Source: Fibrobacter sp.
GTDB lineage: Bacteria; Fibrobacterota; Fibrobacteria; Fibrobacterales; Fibrobacteraceae
Assembly: GCA_017412605.1 (NCBI GenBank)
Contig: JAFPWY010000001.1
Location: forward strand, 1 to 64,000
Direction of reading: 5' to 3'
DNA length: 64,000 nucleotides
Below the pieces are notes generated by a model. That model had not been told where the DNA came from and made no database searches. It saw only the letters and a list, made by a program, of their open reading frames with translations. Both the position numbers and the translations under genes were made by a program. Positions 1-7,991 of this stretch are shown piece by piece (the stretch's first letter is position 1; the number at the start of each line of letters is the position of its first letter).

Positions 1-270
1 CTTGACGTAGTCGGCGTGCCCCGGGCAGTCGACGTGAGCGTAGTGACGGTTGGCAGTGGTGTATTCCACGTGCGAGGTGTTGATCGTGATACCACGGGCC
101 TTTTCTTCCGGAGCGTTGTCGATTTCGTCGAAACGCTTGGCGCTGGCGAGACCCTTAGCGGCGAGGGTCGTGCAGATTGCAGCGGTCAAAGTGGTTTTAC
201 CGTGGTCAACGTGGCCGATGGTGCCAATGTTGCAGTGCGGCTTGCTTCTGTCAAAATGTTCTTTTGCCAT
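1..270 (-). CDS. tuf: Elongation factor Tu, N-terminal part (cut by window edge)
   Basis: EF-Tu is the GTPase that carries aminoacyl-tRNA to the ribosomal A site in the cytoplasm. About 90 codons are visible, from an ATG at 268-270 to the window edge. They read as a textbook G domain: [20 protein letters not shown]-loop GHVDHGKT, switch [14 protein letters not shown], and G3 motif DCPGHADY. The remainder of the G domain and domains II-III lie outside the window. An A/G-rich stretch just upstream of the ATG could serve as ribosome binding site. This canonical copy is the useful comparison for the degenerate EF-Tu paralogue at 10044-11120. Confidence 0.97.
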   Translation of the reverse strand, partial: MAKEHFDRSKPHCNIGTIGHVDHGKTTLTAAICTTLAAKGLASAKRFDEIDNAPEEKARGITINTSHVEYTTANRHYAHVDCPGHADYVK

Positions 271-659
271 TTTTTCCTCTTCTTCAGCAGAAGGTTTATC
301 GCTTCAAGTTCAAGGAACCCTTTAGGATTCCCGTAATCCGGAGAGCATAGGAAGCGGTACTCTTCGAATTTGGAGCCACAAATTTAGTAAATGAGGATTT
401 TTTTTCAAGCGTTTTTTCTTCGATTTTTTGCGAAAACGGCAAAAAACGGACTTATCCACATAATAAAGGGCCCCCGGCCGGGCGGCCGGAAGGCCAATTT
501 GGGCGCCGGACGGAAATGGCGTTTTTATTCAAATTTTGAAGGTTAAACAATTTTCGTCTCAATAAATTTCCATTATATATACAATCTATCAACACAAGCC
601 GCGGCGCACCCCAAAACAGCCGCTTTCCCATTTGTAAAATCTTGTTTACATTTGAGATT

Positions 660-675
660 TTACAAAACTTTACAT
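660..675 (+). promoter_or_regulatory. Candidate shared operator, copy 1
   Basis: The 16-mer TTACAAAACTTTACAT lies about 170 nt before the first GH45 start codon. A nearly identical 16-mer (15 of 16) occurs at 2430-2445 before the second GH45 gene. A related word (TTGTAAAATCTTGTTTACAT) lies just to its left, near 632-651. A binding function is inferred from the repetition only. Confidence 0.3.
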
Positions 676-747
676 TCGGTTTTTCCCGGGACGACCCCTT
701 CCCCGCCACCGGGCACCTCTCCTCTGTCGCCTACATCACACCCCACA

Positions 748-779
748 TTGACTAATCTTCCATAAATTCACTATCTTTG
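748..779 (+). promoter_or_regulatory. Candidate promoter of the first GH45 gene
   Basis: TTGACT (748-753) and TATCTTTG (772-779) are separated by 18 nt from the -35 box to the TATCTT hexamer, a sigma70-like arrangement. The downstream box also matches the TAnnTTTG pattern of FCB-group promoters. The predicted leader to the ATG at 843 is about 55-60 nt. Confidence 0.55.
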
Positions 780-842
780 CATGTCACAATCCTGTTGAAA
801 TTTTTTACATATATTTCTAGGGGATGGGCGGAAGAGGTTTAC

Positions 843-2318
843 ATGAGTTGTCTGTTTTTAAAAAAAGCCTTCCTACCATGCGCGGCCCTCACCGGTTTGC
901 TCGTGTTCGCCTGTTCTAGCGACGAAACGGCGACCGCACCGACCACGCCCTCTTGCCCTGTTGCAGAAGTCCCCTGCTTTTTCGACTCGACCTACAGCTA
1001 CGTGCTCTACGGCGACGCCTACATATACCCCGGCAGCAGCCAGGGCGACCTGCTCATCTACAAAGACACGAAAATCGTCACCGACGCCGAGGGAACCCCT
1101 GTCGGAACGCTCAACAATTCCGGGAACGCCATCATCGACAACCTGACCGGCGAGCCCATCGTGCAGATGCTCAAGCTGGGCGAGCTCAGCATAGTGACCC
1201 CCTACATCCCGCCTGCAGAAGAGTCGGGCGAAATTCCGGACACCTCCTCGCCTGCACCGGACGGGAAATACAAGATGGTCCACGACATGGCCTGGGTACT
1301 CCACGCCGACCAGGATTACCTCATCTACAACAACGGTGACGTCTCCGACGTGAACTGCAACATCATCGGCACCATCACCAACCACCTCGGCGGCGATATC
1401 GTTGACAAGAACGGCAAAACACTCGTGAAAGACGTGAACGCCGCAGAACTCGACTACATCAGCAAAGAAAATAACATCGCCTGCCCGGCCAGACCGACAT
1501 CCTCCAGCTCGTCGAAGCCATCGAGCAGCGCATCGAGCAGCTCCAAGAAGCCCGAATCCAGCAGCTCTAGCGGTGGCAACGGCGGTAACGGCGGAAGCGG
1601 TGGCTGCCCGGCCATCAAGACCAAGGGCGGCGGCGGCAGCGGCTGGGCCACGCGCTACTGGGACTGCTGCAAGCCCAGCTGTTCCTGGAACGAAAACGCA
1701 GGCGGAAAGCTCTCCAGGCAGTGCACCAACAAGGGCCGCAACCAAGACACGAACTACGGAAACGGAAGCGTCTGTGACGGCGGCGGTTCCGCAATGACCT
1801 GCATCAGCCAGATTCCCTTCACGGTCAGCGGCTGTAACAACATGGGATTCGCCTTCGCAGCAGTCCCCGCAAGCAACGGCGGGCAGTGCGGCAAGTGCTT
1901 CCAGCTCACCTTCACCGGGGCGGGCCACTACAACTCCACGAACTCGAACACCAACGCCATCAAGGGCAAGAAGCTCATCATCATGGTCACAAACGTCGGC
2001 CAGGACGTGGAACAGGGCCAGTTCGACATCATGATCCCGGGCGGCGGCGTAGGAATCTTCAACGGATGCTCCTCCATGGGCTGGGGTGGCCAAGGTGCGC
2101 AATACGGCGGGCTCCTCAGCGACTGCGAAACCGAAAGCAACTACAACGCGAACTCGTACCAGGAATGCCTCAAGAACAAGTGCAACAGCGTGTTCAGCGG
2201 CGATAGCGAAGCCAAGAAGGGATGCATGTTCCTCGCCGAATTCATGCATGCCGCAGGCAATCCCGAACACAATTACGTCGAAGTGGAATGTCCCGACGTG
2301 CTCAAGGACAAGTACTAG
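843..2318 (+). CDS. GH45 endoglucanase lipoprotein (pair A, first copy)
   Basis: Secreted endo-1,4-beta-glucanase, 491 aa. An in-frame ATG at 777 exists, but 843 is preferred: it follows AAGAGG and begins a lipoprotein signal (MSCLFLKKAF, lipobox LVFAC). After the signal come two tandem copies of an unnamed beta-rich module (roughly residues 47-120 and 140-205), a Ser/Gly linker (about 215-255) and the GH45 domain. The catalytic region TRYWDCCKPSCSW contains Asp274, matching the general base of fungal EGV-type enzymes; the acid is Asp395 in QFDIMIPGGGVG. Numerous cysteines fit disulfides. It probably sits on the outer membrane surface. A close relative follows at 2539 with its own promoter and an intervening terminator. 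Family assignment is strong; substrate range is inferred. Confidence 0.93.
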   Translation: MSCLFLKKAFLPCAALTGLLVFACSSDETATAPTTPSCPVAEVPCFFDSTYSYVLYGDAYIYPGSSQGDLLIYKDTKIVTDAEGTPVGTLNNSGNAIIDNLTGEPIVQMLKLGELSIVTPYIPPAEESGEIPDTSSPAPDGKYKMVHDMAWVLHADQDYLIYNNGDVSDVNCNIIGTITNHLGGDIVDKNGKTLVKDVNAAELDYISKENNIACPARPTSSSSSKPSSSASSSSKKPESSSSSGGNGGNGGSGGCPAIKTKGGGGSGWATRYWDCCKPSCSWNENAGGKLSRQCTNKGRNQDTNYGNGSVCDGGGSAMTCISQIPFTVSGCNNMGFAFAAVPASNGGQCGKCFQLTFTGAGHYNSTNSNTNAIKGKKLIIMVTNVGQDVEQGQFDIMIPGGGVGIFNGCSSMGWGGQGAQYGGLLSDCETESNYNANSYQECLKNKCNSVFSGDSEAKKGCMFLAEFMHAAGNPEHNYVEVECPDVLKDKY

Positions 2319-2358
2319 TCCCGCCGGCCCCTTCGATAGTGCTCTAAATCACCATTTT

Positions 2359-2390
2359 GCAACGTTCATGCCCCTGAACGTTGCTTTTTG
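2359..2390 (+). terminator. Rho-independent terminator after first GH45 gene
   Basis: A perfect 10-bp stem (GCAACGTTCA / TGAACGTTGC) with a 6-nt loop is followed by TTTTTG. It separates the two GH45 genes into independent transcription units. Confidence 0.85.
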
Positions 2391-2429
2391 TTTACCATCT
2401 TTCCGTTTTTTATTGACCCCTTTCACACC

Positions 2430-2445
2430 TTACAAAATTTTACAT
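2430..2445 (+). promoter_or_regulatory. Candidate shared operator, copy 2
   Basis: TTACAAAATTTTACAT differs at one base from the word at 660-675. It lies 20 nt before the TATCTTTG box at 2466, so a bound protein could contact or overlap the polymerase -35 zone. Function is inferred. Confidence 0.3.
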
Positions 2446-2465
2446 CTTTTTCGTAAATACAAATC

Positions 2466-2473
2466 TATCTTTG
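2466..2473 (+). promoter_or_regulatory. Candidate -10 box of second GH45 gene
   Basis: TATCTTTG is identical to the box at 772-779 before the first endoglucanase. No convincing -35 hexamer is seen at 17-18 nt; TTTACA at 2439-2444 is 21 nt away. Confidence 0.4.
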
Positions 2474-2538
2474 ACTTGGGTGAAAAATGTTGAGGCTTTA
2501 TGGGAGGTCTCATCGTATTACATTACGAGGAAAAAATT

Positions 2539-3885
2539 ATGAAGCATATGTTCATCAAGTCCATGGCAATCGCTGCCACACTGATGCTAGCATGGAACTG
2601 TACGGATGACTCTTCCACTTCGTCTCCGAACGCCGATAACAACGTTCCGGAGCTCACCGTTACAGCCAACACGTGGTTACTTTTGTCTGGCCAGACAGGC
2701 TACCTTATCCATCAGCCCAATGAAACCGGCGCACAGGTCGTGACCGACACGCGAAGCAATCCGGTTGGCATTTATGATGCCTCGACGGGCAACATCCTCG
2801 ATACCGAGGGCAACATCATCCTCATGGATGTCAAGCTGAACGACCTGCTCATCGTTACGCCCCAAAGGACGATTATCGGACTTGACGGCTCCGAAACCCG
2901 CATTGACGACGGTGTTGTCGTGAAGCCGGCCGATCCCCCGAAAATTCCGGAAGATGCAATGAGCTCCAGCGTAGCCGCGACGACCACGGTCTCGTCTTCT
3001 TCCGCACCGGCCAGCAGCGCCACAATCGCTTCGAGCGCAGACACCGCAGCCGTCTCGTCGTCTTCTGCAAAGTCGAGCTCCAGCAGCGCGAAGTCCTCTT
3101 CTAGCAGCGCGAAGTCGAGCTCCAGCAGCAAAGAAGAGTCTTCCAGCTCTAAGGGCAGCAGCAATGACCCCGAAGCCTCCAAGTACGAAAACGCGGGCAA
3201 GGGCGGCCAGCAGGGCTTTGCAACCCGTTACTGGGACTGCTGCATGCCCAGTTGCGCCTGGCCCGAAAACTCCGGCGGAAACCCGACCAAAACCTGCGAC
3301 GCCAAGGGCAAGAACTTTGTTCAAGGTGGCCAGAATATTTGCGCCGGCGGCCAGAACACCACTTGCACGAGCCAGATTCCTATCATCGCGAGCGACAAGG
3401 TCGCCTACGCCTTTGCGGCCACGCACGCGAACTCCGGCGGTAAGTGCGGCAAGTGCTTCGCCCTCACCTTTACCGGTAGCGGCAAATACGAAAGCAAGGC
3501 TAACCACCAGGCACTCGCCGGCAAGACCCTCGTCGTGATGGCATCGAATATCGGAGGTGACGTCGAAGGTAACCAGTTCGACATCATGATCCCGGGCGGT
3601 GGCCTCGGCATGTTCAAGAACGGTTGCAACCAGATGGGTTGGGGAAATCAGGGTAACGAGTACGGCGGACTTCTCTCCGATTGTGAAAACGAAGTCGGCT
3701 ACGACGGCGACCTCCTGAACAAGCGCAAGGAATGCCTCTCCAGGAAATGCAACGAAGTCTTCAAGAACGACGAACAGGCCAAGGAAGGCTGCATGTTCCT
3801 CGCCACATGGATGGAAGCCGCAGGCAACCCGAACTTCGAATCCAAGGAAGTGGAATGCCCGCAGGCACTCAAGGCCAAGTGGTAA
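2539..3885 (+). CDS. GH45 endoglucanase lipoprotein (pair A, second copy)
   Basis: Secreted endo-1,4-beta-glucanase, 448 aa. The frame is open from 2500, but the ATG at 2539 follows GAGG and starts a signal peptide with lipobox-like end LAWNC. One copy of the unnamed beta-rich module found in the preceding gene follows (about residues 36-110), then a long Ser/Ala linker with a seven-residue SSSSSAK period (21 nt in DNA), then the GH45 domain. Catalytic Asp233 lies in TRYWDCCMPSCAW and Asp348 in QFDIMIPGGGLG. The catalytic domain clearly resembles that of the 843 gene, so the pair looks like a tandem duplication that diverged in its N-terminal modules. Probably surface-anchored and cellulose-directed. 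Confidence 0.93.
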   Translation: MKHMFIKSMAIAATLMLAWNCTDDSSTSSPNADNNVPELTVTANTWLLLSGQTGYLIHQPNETGAQVVTDTRSNPVGIYDASTGNILDTEGNIILMDVKLNDLLIVTPQRTIIGLDGSETRIDDGVVVKPADPPKIPEDAMSSSVAATTTVSSSSAPASSATIASSADTAAVSSSSAKSSSSSAKSSSSSAKSSSSSKEESSSSKGSSNDPEASKYENAGKGGQQGFATRYWDCCMPSCAWPENSGGNPTKTCDAKGKNFVQGGQNICAGGQNTTCTSQIPIIASDKVAYAFAATHANSGGKCGKCFALTFTGSGKYESKANHQALAGKTLVVMASNIGGDVEGNQFDIMIPGGGLGMFKNGCNQMGWGNQGNEYGGLLSDCENEVGYDGDLLNKRKECLSRKCNEVFKNDEQAKEGCMFLATWMEAAGNPNFESKEVECPQALKAKW

Positions 3886-3904
3886 TAATTTTTCCTCGAT
3901 AAAA

Positions 3905-3940
3905 AAAAGACATCCCGGAACTTTTCCGGGATGTCTTTTT
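3905..3940 (+). terminator. Rho-independent terminator after second GH45 gene
   Basis: Long stem AAAAGACATCCCGG / CCGGGATGTCTTTT with a short loop, ending in a T run. The flanking A and T runs could let it act on both strands. Confidence 0.9.
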
Positions 3941-4112
3941 TATAGGCTCCATTTACATAGTACATCGACGATTCCCTTATCCTGAAAGAATCGTTTTGTC
4001 CACGCGCTGTCCACAGACGCTAATTTTTTTTTCAAAATCCCGAACCGAACATTATATATTGGATGAGAGGGTAACCGGATTCCGGCATCGCCCTTTTTTG
4101 AATGGAGAGTTT

Positions 4113-5510
4113 ATGGGATCCTTTAAAAGGAAGGTGTTTGCAGGGTGCACGGTATCGGCACTATTCGGCGTAACGACGCTTGCAAGTTCCGCGTTCGCGA
4201 TTATCCCCAACAAGCTGGTATCGGGCGGGTTGCCCGCACACACAGGCGCAACCACGACGGAGTACCTCACCGACGGATACCTCACAAACTGGAAGAGCAG
4301 CAGCGCCAAGGAAATCGCGCTGAACGTGGGCGCCGGGCCGAAAAAGCTCCTGATCAACTGGGAATCCTACGGCGATTGCGCATGGGCCACCGACTTTACC
4401 AACGGATGCGGGCATAGCGGCGTGGCCCTTTCGAACTTCAAGATCTTGACATCCGCCAATTCGACCGACGGAAGCGACGGTGACTGGGAAGAAGCGGCGA
4501 CCGTCAAGAACAACCCCGTGATGGCGCGCGGCGTACAAATCAATTTCGAAGGCAAGTCCTGGTTCAAGTTCGTGAGCGAAGGCGACGTGGGGAAGATTCT
4601 CGAGATCGAGGCATTCGACATGACCAGCGGCGGGAACGACACGTGGTTCTTCATGGGCACGAGCATCAGCCAGATGGGAATCAAGCAGCAGGAGACCGAC
4701 TCCACGACGGCTCAGCTGATACATGCGCGGTTCCCCGAATATACGCCCGCGATGCTCCGCGGGGGCATCGGCTGCATCAACAGCACCGAGGTCGTGGAGC
4801 ACTTGGAAAAGTACCTTGAATACGTGGGCAACGTCAAGTTCTGGGCAATCGAAATGGGCACGAACGATGCCTGGGGAGGCGGCGACTGGAACCTCGCGAC
4901 GTACGTGAAGAACATGCAGACGATTATCGATGCGGCGAAGGCGCACGGCATTACGCCGGTGATTGCGCGCATCATCGCCACGAACCCGGAAAAAACCGAA
5001 AACAAGTGGCAGATAAACCCCAAGTTCCTCACGGCGCTTGACAGCCTTGTCGAGGCAAACGACCTCCCGAAGGGGCCCGACTTCTACAGCTACTTCCTGA
5101 AACATCCCGAACTCCTCGGGAGCGACGGCGTGCACCCGAATTCGGAAGGCGGCGGACAGGCGATGCACCACCTGTGGGCAGAGGCGCTCGCTCCGCTCTA
5201 TGCCGCAGGACATTCCAGTGAAGGCGACAGTACGGTTGTCGGCGACAGCACGGTTGCCGATGACAGCACCGGCACGGATTCCACAACATCTATCCGCGCT
5301 CACGCCCGCAGGACAGCTTTCGCCGTGCCGCAAATCAGCGTGCAGGGGCGGAACATCGTCGTCGGTAACGTCGACGACACGGCGGATGTCCGCATATTCT
5401 CCCTTGCGGGTAACGAAATGCCGCGGCGAACGCTTGCTCCGGGCAGCTACCTGGTGGTCGTCCGCAGCAGGGGAACGCTCTTTACCGAGAAAGTCCAGAT
5501 AAGTCGATAG
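4113..5510 (+). CDS. Secreted SGNH/GDSL-type hydrolase with C-terminal sorting domain
   Basis: 465 aa. The ATG at 4113 follows GGAGAG and encodes a signal peptide (MGSFKRKVFAG to SSAFA); the longer frame from 3996 is rejected. Residues about 30-175 form a beta-rich region of unknown family. The SGNH domain follows: block I is FMGTSIS with Ser184 (GTS instead of GDS), block III is GTND (Asn251), and block V is DGVHP with Asp338 and His341. After a Ser/Thr/Asp-rich linker, the last 75 residues (IFSLAG, LAPGSYLVVV, TEKVQIS) resemble type IX secretion sorting domains. The likely role is deacylation of plant cell-wall polysaccharide or another ester; the substrate is not visible. The gene lies alone downstream of the endoglucanases. 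Confidence 0.82.
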   Translation: MGSFKRKVFAGCTVSALFGVTTLASSAFAIIPNKLVSGGLPAHTGATTTEYLTDGYLTNWKSSSAKEIALNVGAGPKKLLINWESYGDCAWATDFTNGCGHSGVALSNFKILTSANSTDGSDGDWEEAATVKNNPVMARGVQINFEGKSWFKFVSEGDVGKILEIEAFDMTSGGNDTWFFMGTSISQMGIKQQETDSTTAQLIHARFPEYTPAMLRGGIGCINSTEVVEHLEKYLEYVGNVKFWAIEMGTNDAWGGGDWNLATYVKNMQTIIDAAKAHGITPVIARIIATNPEKTENKWQINPKFLTALDSLVEANDLPKGPDFYSYFLKHPELLGSDGVHPNSEGGGQAMHHLWAEALAPLYAAGHSSEGDSTVVGDSTVADDSTGTDSTTSIRAHARRTAFAVPQISVQGRNIVVGNVDDTADVRIFSLAGNEMPRRTLAPGSYLVVVRSRGTLFTEKVQISR

Positions 5511-5530
5511 CGTAAAATGTTCCGTTTCGG

Positions 5531-5566
5531 GCCGTACGGGAACGTGCGGCTTGACCTTTTTTATGC
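5531..5566 (+). terminator. Probable terminator after SGNH gene
   Basis: An 8-bp stem GCCGTACG / CGTGCGGC (one G-U pair) with a GGAA tetraloop is followed after five bases by CTTTTTT. The spacing to the T run is slightly long. Confidence 0.6.
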
Positions 5567-5652
5567 GTATAACTATATTTATGCATAAATAAAGCCGGCG
5601 CAGTTAATACCACTATAAAATGGTTACAAAACTCACGCCAAAAGGAAACATT

Positions 5653-7113
5653 ATGGAATACAAAATTAAAGACATTAACCTTGCAGTGGAAGGCCGCAAG
5701 GAACTCGACCTCGCCGAAACCGAAATGCCGGGCCTCATGGCTCTCCGCAAGGAATACGCCGGCAAGAAGCCGCTCGCAGGCGCCCGCATCATGGGCAGCC
5801 TCCACATGACCGTGCAGACCGCCATCCTCATCGAGACGCTCGTGGACCTCGGTGCCGACGTGCGCTGGGTCAGCTGCAACATCTTCAGCACGCAGGACAA
5901 CGCTGCTGCCGCTGTCGTGGTCGGCAAGAAGGGCACTATCGAGAACCCGCAGGGCGTGCCCGTGTTCGCCTGGAAGGGTGAATCCTTGGAAGAATACTGG
6001 GAAAACACCGCCCGCGCCCTCGTGTGGCCCGACGGCAAGACCGCAGACCTCATCGTGGATGACGGCGGCGACGCCACCATGCTCGTGACCTGCGGCGCCG
6101 AATTCGAAGACGCGGGCAAGGTGCCCGAATTCAACCCCGCAACCGACAGCGAAGAATGGGGCGTGTTCCTCGCCACCTGCCGTAAGATTTTCGAGAAGGA
6201 CCCCAAACAGTGGACCCGCGCCCGCGAAGCTCTCCGCGGCGTTTCCGAAGAAACCACGACCGGCGTGCATCGCCTTTACCAGATGGCCCAGGCCGGCCGC
6301 CTCAAGTTCCCGGCAATCAACGTGAACGATTCCGTGACCAAGTCCAAGTTCGACAACCTCTACGGTTGCCGCCACTCCCTCATCGACGGCATCAACCGCG
6401 CCACCGACGTGATGATGGCCGGCAAGATCGCAGTCGTCTGCGGCTACGGCGACGTGGGTAAGGGCTGCGCCCAGTCCCTCCGCGGCCAGGGCGCCCGCGT
6501 GATCATCACCGAAATCGACCCGATTTGTGCTCTGCAGGCCGCCATGGAAGGCTACGAAGTCAAGACCCTCGACGAAGTCGTTGGCTACGCCGACATCTTC
6601 GTGACTACCACCGGTAACACCGGCATCATCTCTGCCGCGCAGATGAGCAAGATGAAGCACCGCGCCATCGTGGGCAACATCGGCCACTTCGACAACGAAA
6701 TCGACATGGCCGGCCTCAAGAAGATTCCGGGCATCGTCCGCAACGAAATCAAGCCGCAGTACGACGAATGGATTTTCCCCGACGGCCACAGCATCCTCAT
6801 CCTCGCCGAAGGCCGCTTGCTGAACCTCGGCTGCGCTACCGGTCACCCGAGCTTCGTGATGAGTGCCTCCTTCACAAACCAGACCATCGCGCAGATCGAC
6901 CTCTGGCTCAACGCCCAGGGCAAGCAGACCGTCGCCGGCATCAAGTACGAAAGCGGTGTCGTGTACACGCTCCCGAAGATCCTCGACGAAAAGGTCGCCC
7001 GCCTGCACTTGGAAAAGCTCGGTGTTCACCTGACGACCCTCACCAAGGCCCAGGCCGACTACATCGGCGTGCCTGTGGAAGGCCCGTACAAGGCGGATCA
7101 CTATAGGTACTAA
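5653..7113 (+). CDS. ahcY: Adenosylhomocysteinase
   Basis: Cytosolic NAD-dependent enzyme that hydrolyses S-adenosylhomocysteine to adenosine and homocysteine, recycling the methylation by-product. The chosen ATG follows AAAGGA; the in-frame ATG at 5620 has no ribosome binding site. The protein has 486 aa, the long form. Visible signatures are [16 protein letters not shown] near the N-terminus, GYGDVGKG (NAD binding, near residue 265), [11 protein letters not shown], and the family-typical C-terminal end KADHYRY. The upstream leader does not resemble the SAH riboswitch. Homocysteine made here feeds the same pool as MetY (26266-27552). Confidence 0.97.
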   Translation: MEYKIKDINLAVEGRKELDLAETEMPGLMALRKEYAGKKPLAGARIMGSLHMTVQTAILIETLVDLGADVRWVSCNIFSTQDNAAAAVVVGKKGTIENPQGVPVFAWKGESLEEYWENTARALVWPDGKTADLIVDDGGDATMLVTCGAEFEDAGKVPEFNPATDSEEWGVFLATCRKIFEKDPKQWTRAREALRGVSEETTTGVHRLYQMAQAGRLKFPAINVNDSVTKSKFDNLYGCRHSLIDGINRATDVMMAGKIAVVCGYGDVGKGCAQSLRGQGARVIITEIDPICALQAAMEGYEVKTLDEVVGYADIFVTTTGNTGIISAAQMSKMKHRAIVGNIGHFDNEIDMAGLKKIPGIVRNEIKPQYDEWIFPDGHSILILAEGRLLNLGCATGHPSFVMSASFTNQTIAQIDLWLNAQGKQTVAGIKYESGVVYTLPKILDEKVARLHLEKLGVHLTTLTKAQADYIGVPVEGPYKADHYRY

Positions 7114-7142
7114 TCGCGCGACTTGCCATTGCGCAAAGTACG

Positions 7143-7205
7143 CATTGTCATTGCGAGGGGCGAATAGCCGAGCCTGCCACGAGCGAAGCGTGGTGGAAGC
7201 AATCT
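7143..7205. repeat. TCATTGCGAGG...GAAGCAATCT dispersed repeat
   Basis: A 60-nt segment begins CATTGTCATTGCGAGG and ends GGTGGAAGCAATCTC, with an internal short palindrome CCACGAGCGAAGCGTGG. This TCATTGCGAGG/GAAGCAATCT framework is a widespread intergenic repeat type in bacterial genomes. It sits between ahcY and its terminator. No second copy was seen in this window. Confidence 0.55.
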
Positions 7206-7223
7206 CTATTAAAAAGGCTTAAA

Positions 7224-7256
7224 AAAACTCTGGCGTTTATGCGTCAGAGTTTTTTT
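7224..7256. terminator. Bidirectional terminator between ahcY and a convergent gene
   Basis: Stem AAACTCTGGCG / CGTCAGAGTTT (one G-U pair) with a 6-nt loop, flanked by A7 on the left and T7 on the right, so it can stop both ahcY and the minus-strand gene ending at 7265. Confidence 0.88.
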
Positions 7257-7264
7257 GTGGGATT

Positions 7265-7726
7265 CTAATTTGCAGGAACTTTTTTAAGGTCGGGATCGCT
7301 AGGCTTTTCCATATAGATTTCTTTCATAATCTTAAAGAGCTCGGGGTACATAGATTCATAAATGGCATAAGATCGATACTTCTTTTTGAAGTAAAGAACC
7401 TTTTTCCCAAATCGATCCCTCCCGCATTTCTGTAATTCACTCTTATCGAAAGTAAATTCTATTGTTTTTCCCAAAAGAAAGAATGTAAATGCCTTTTCGT
7501 TTTTTTCAACCTTATACGGCAGTCCCCAAAAAAGATAGACCCCAACAGCAACCCAAAACGTCAAAAAAAGAACGAAAGGAGTTATATCAAAAAAACCGTC
7601 TTTGCCGTTTAAACTCCCCAAAACAAAAACGCTAAACAGAAGGTATGTATCTATAATCGAACAAATTAATAAAGCACCAGCTCTTATTGCATATACAACA
7701 TTAGCTTTGTATGTTACTTGTTCCAT
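7265..7726 (-). CDS. Small two-helix membrane protein of unknown function
   Basis: 153 aa, not recognised. Two hydrophobic stretches (about residues 10-35 and 48-70) predict two membrane helices; the rest is polar and Lys-rich (about 75-153), probably cytoplasmic. The ATG follows AGGATT at suitable distance. Base composition is visibly more AT-rich than the neighbouring metabolic genes, which suggests an accessory or transferred gene. It faces ahcY across a bidirectional terminator. Confidence 0.7.
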   Translation of the reverse strand: MEQVTYKANVVYAIRAGALLICSIIDTYLLFSVFVLGSLNGKDGFFDITPFVLFLTFWVAVGVYLFWGLPYKVEKNEKAFTFFLLGKTIEFTFDKSELQKCGRDRFGKKVLYFKKKYRSYAIYESMYPELFKIMKEIYMEKPSDPDLKKVPAN

Positions 7727-7845
7727 CAGATTAATCCTAATTAACTTTTCCCTAATTCTAATTTATATTGATAAATATAATCATTCATACCAGAAATGCG
7801 TTGATTCTGCGCCGATACCGGCAGCAAAAATTATTTCCCTTCACA

Positions 7846-7925
7846 TTATGGTATTGACAATCTGTAGCCGATTGAGATGCCCATCCAAGGTTTGATACTG
7901 TTACCACCAAAAAAATATTTTGCTT
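7846..7925 (-). pseudogene. Possible remnant of an outer-membrane protein C-terminus
   Basis: On the minus strand a short open tail translates as KYFFGGNSIKPWMGISIGY then RLSIP and stop. The aromatic, alternating pattern is typical of a last beta-barrel strand. Upstream stops interrupt the frame within a few codons and no start is present. It may be a decayed gene end; chance similarity cannot be excluded. Confidence 0.3.
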
Positions 7926-7991
7926 TTTATACTCATCCAATTTAAACATTGTTTTCTCTCTCTTATCTGGCCTTCTTTCTAGAACATCTCA

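Larger units (their letters stand above)
271..842. other. Gene-free divergent intergenic region between tuf and the first endoglucanase
   Basis: No convincing gene is seen. The tuf leader (minus strand) can form a short hairpin near 314-334 (GGAATCC/GGGTTCC arms). An exact DnaA-box word TTATCCACA lies at 451-459. A very GC-rich inverted segment (GGCCGGGCGGCCGG region, about 470-520) interrupts otherwise AT-rich DNA. An 85-codon minus-strand open frame (452-709) has no Shine-Dalgarno and low-complexity content and is not accepted. The right end carries the endoglucanase promoter and a candidate operator. Confidence 0.6.

Noticed and set aside
271-420. tRNA genes next to tuf
   Set aside because: No cloverleaf could be folded on either strand.
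452-709. 85-codon minus-strand ORF in the tuf-endoglucanase gap
   Set aside because: No RBS, unusual composition, and overlaps regulatory DNA.
873-2270. 465-codon open frame on the minus strand
   Set aside because: It lies wholly opposite the GH45 gene, has no RBS, and its Val/Ala/Arg-rich composition is that of an antisense shadow in GC-rich coding DNA.
5511-5652. SAH riboswitch upstream of ahcY
   Set aside because: The leader contains the preceding gene's terminator and no SAH-riboswitch core.
5482-7101. 539-codon minus-strand open frame opposite ahcY
   Set aside because: Shadow of ahcY; no recognisable protein features.
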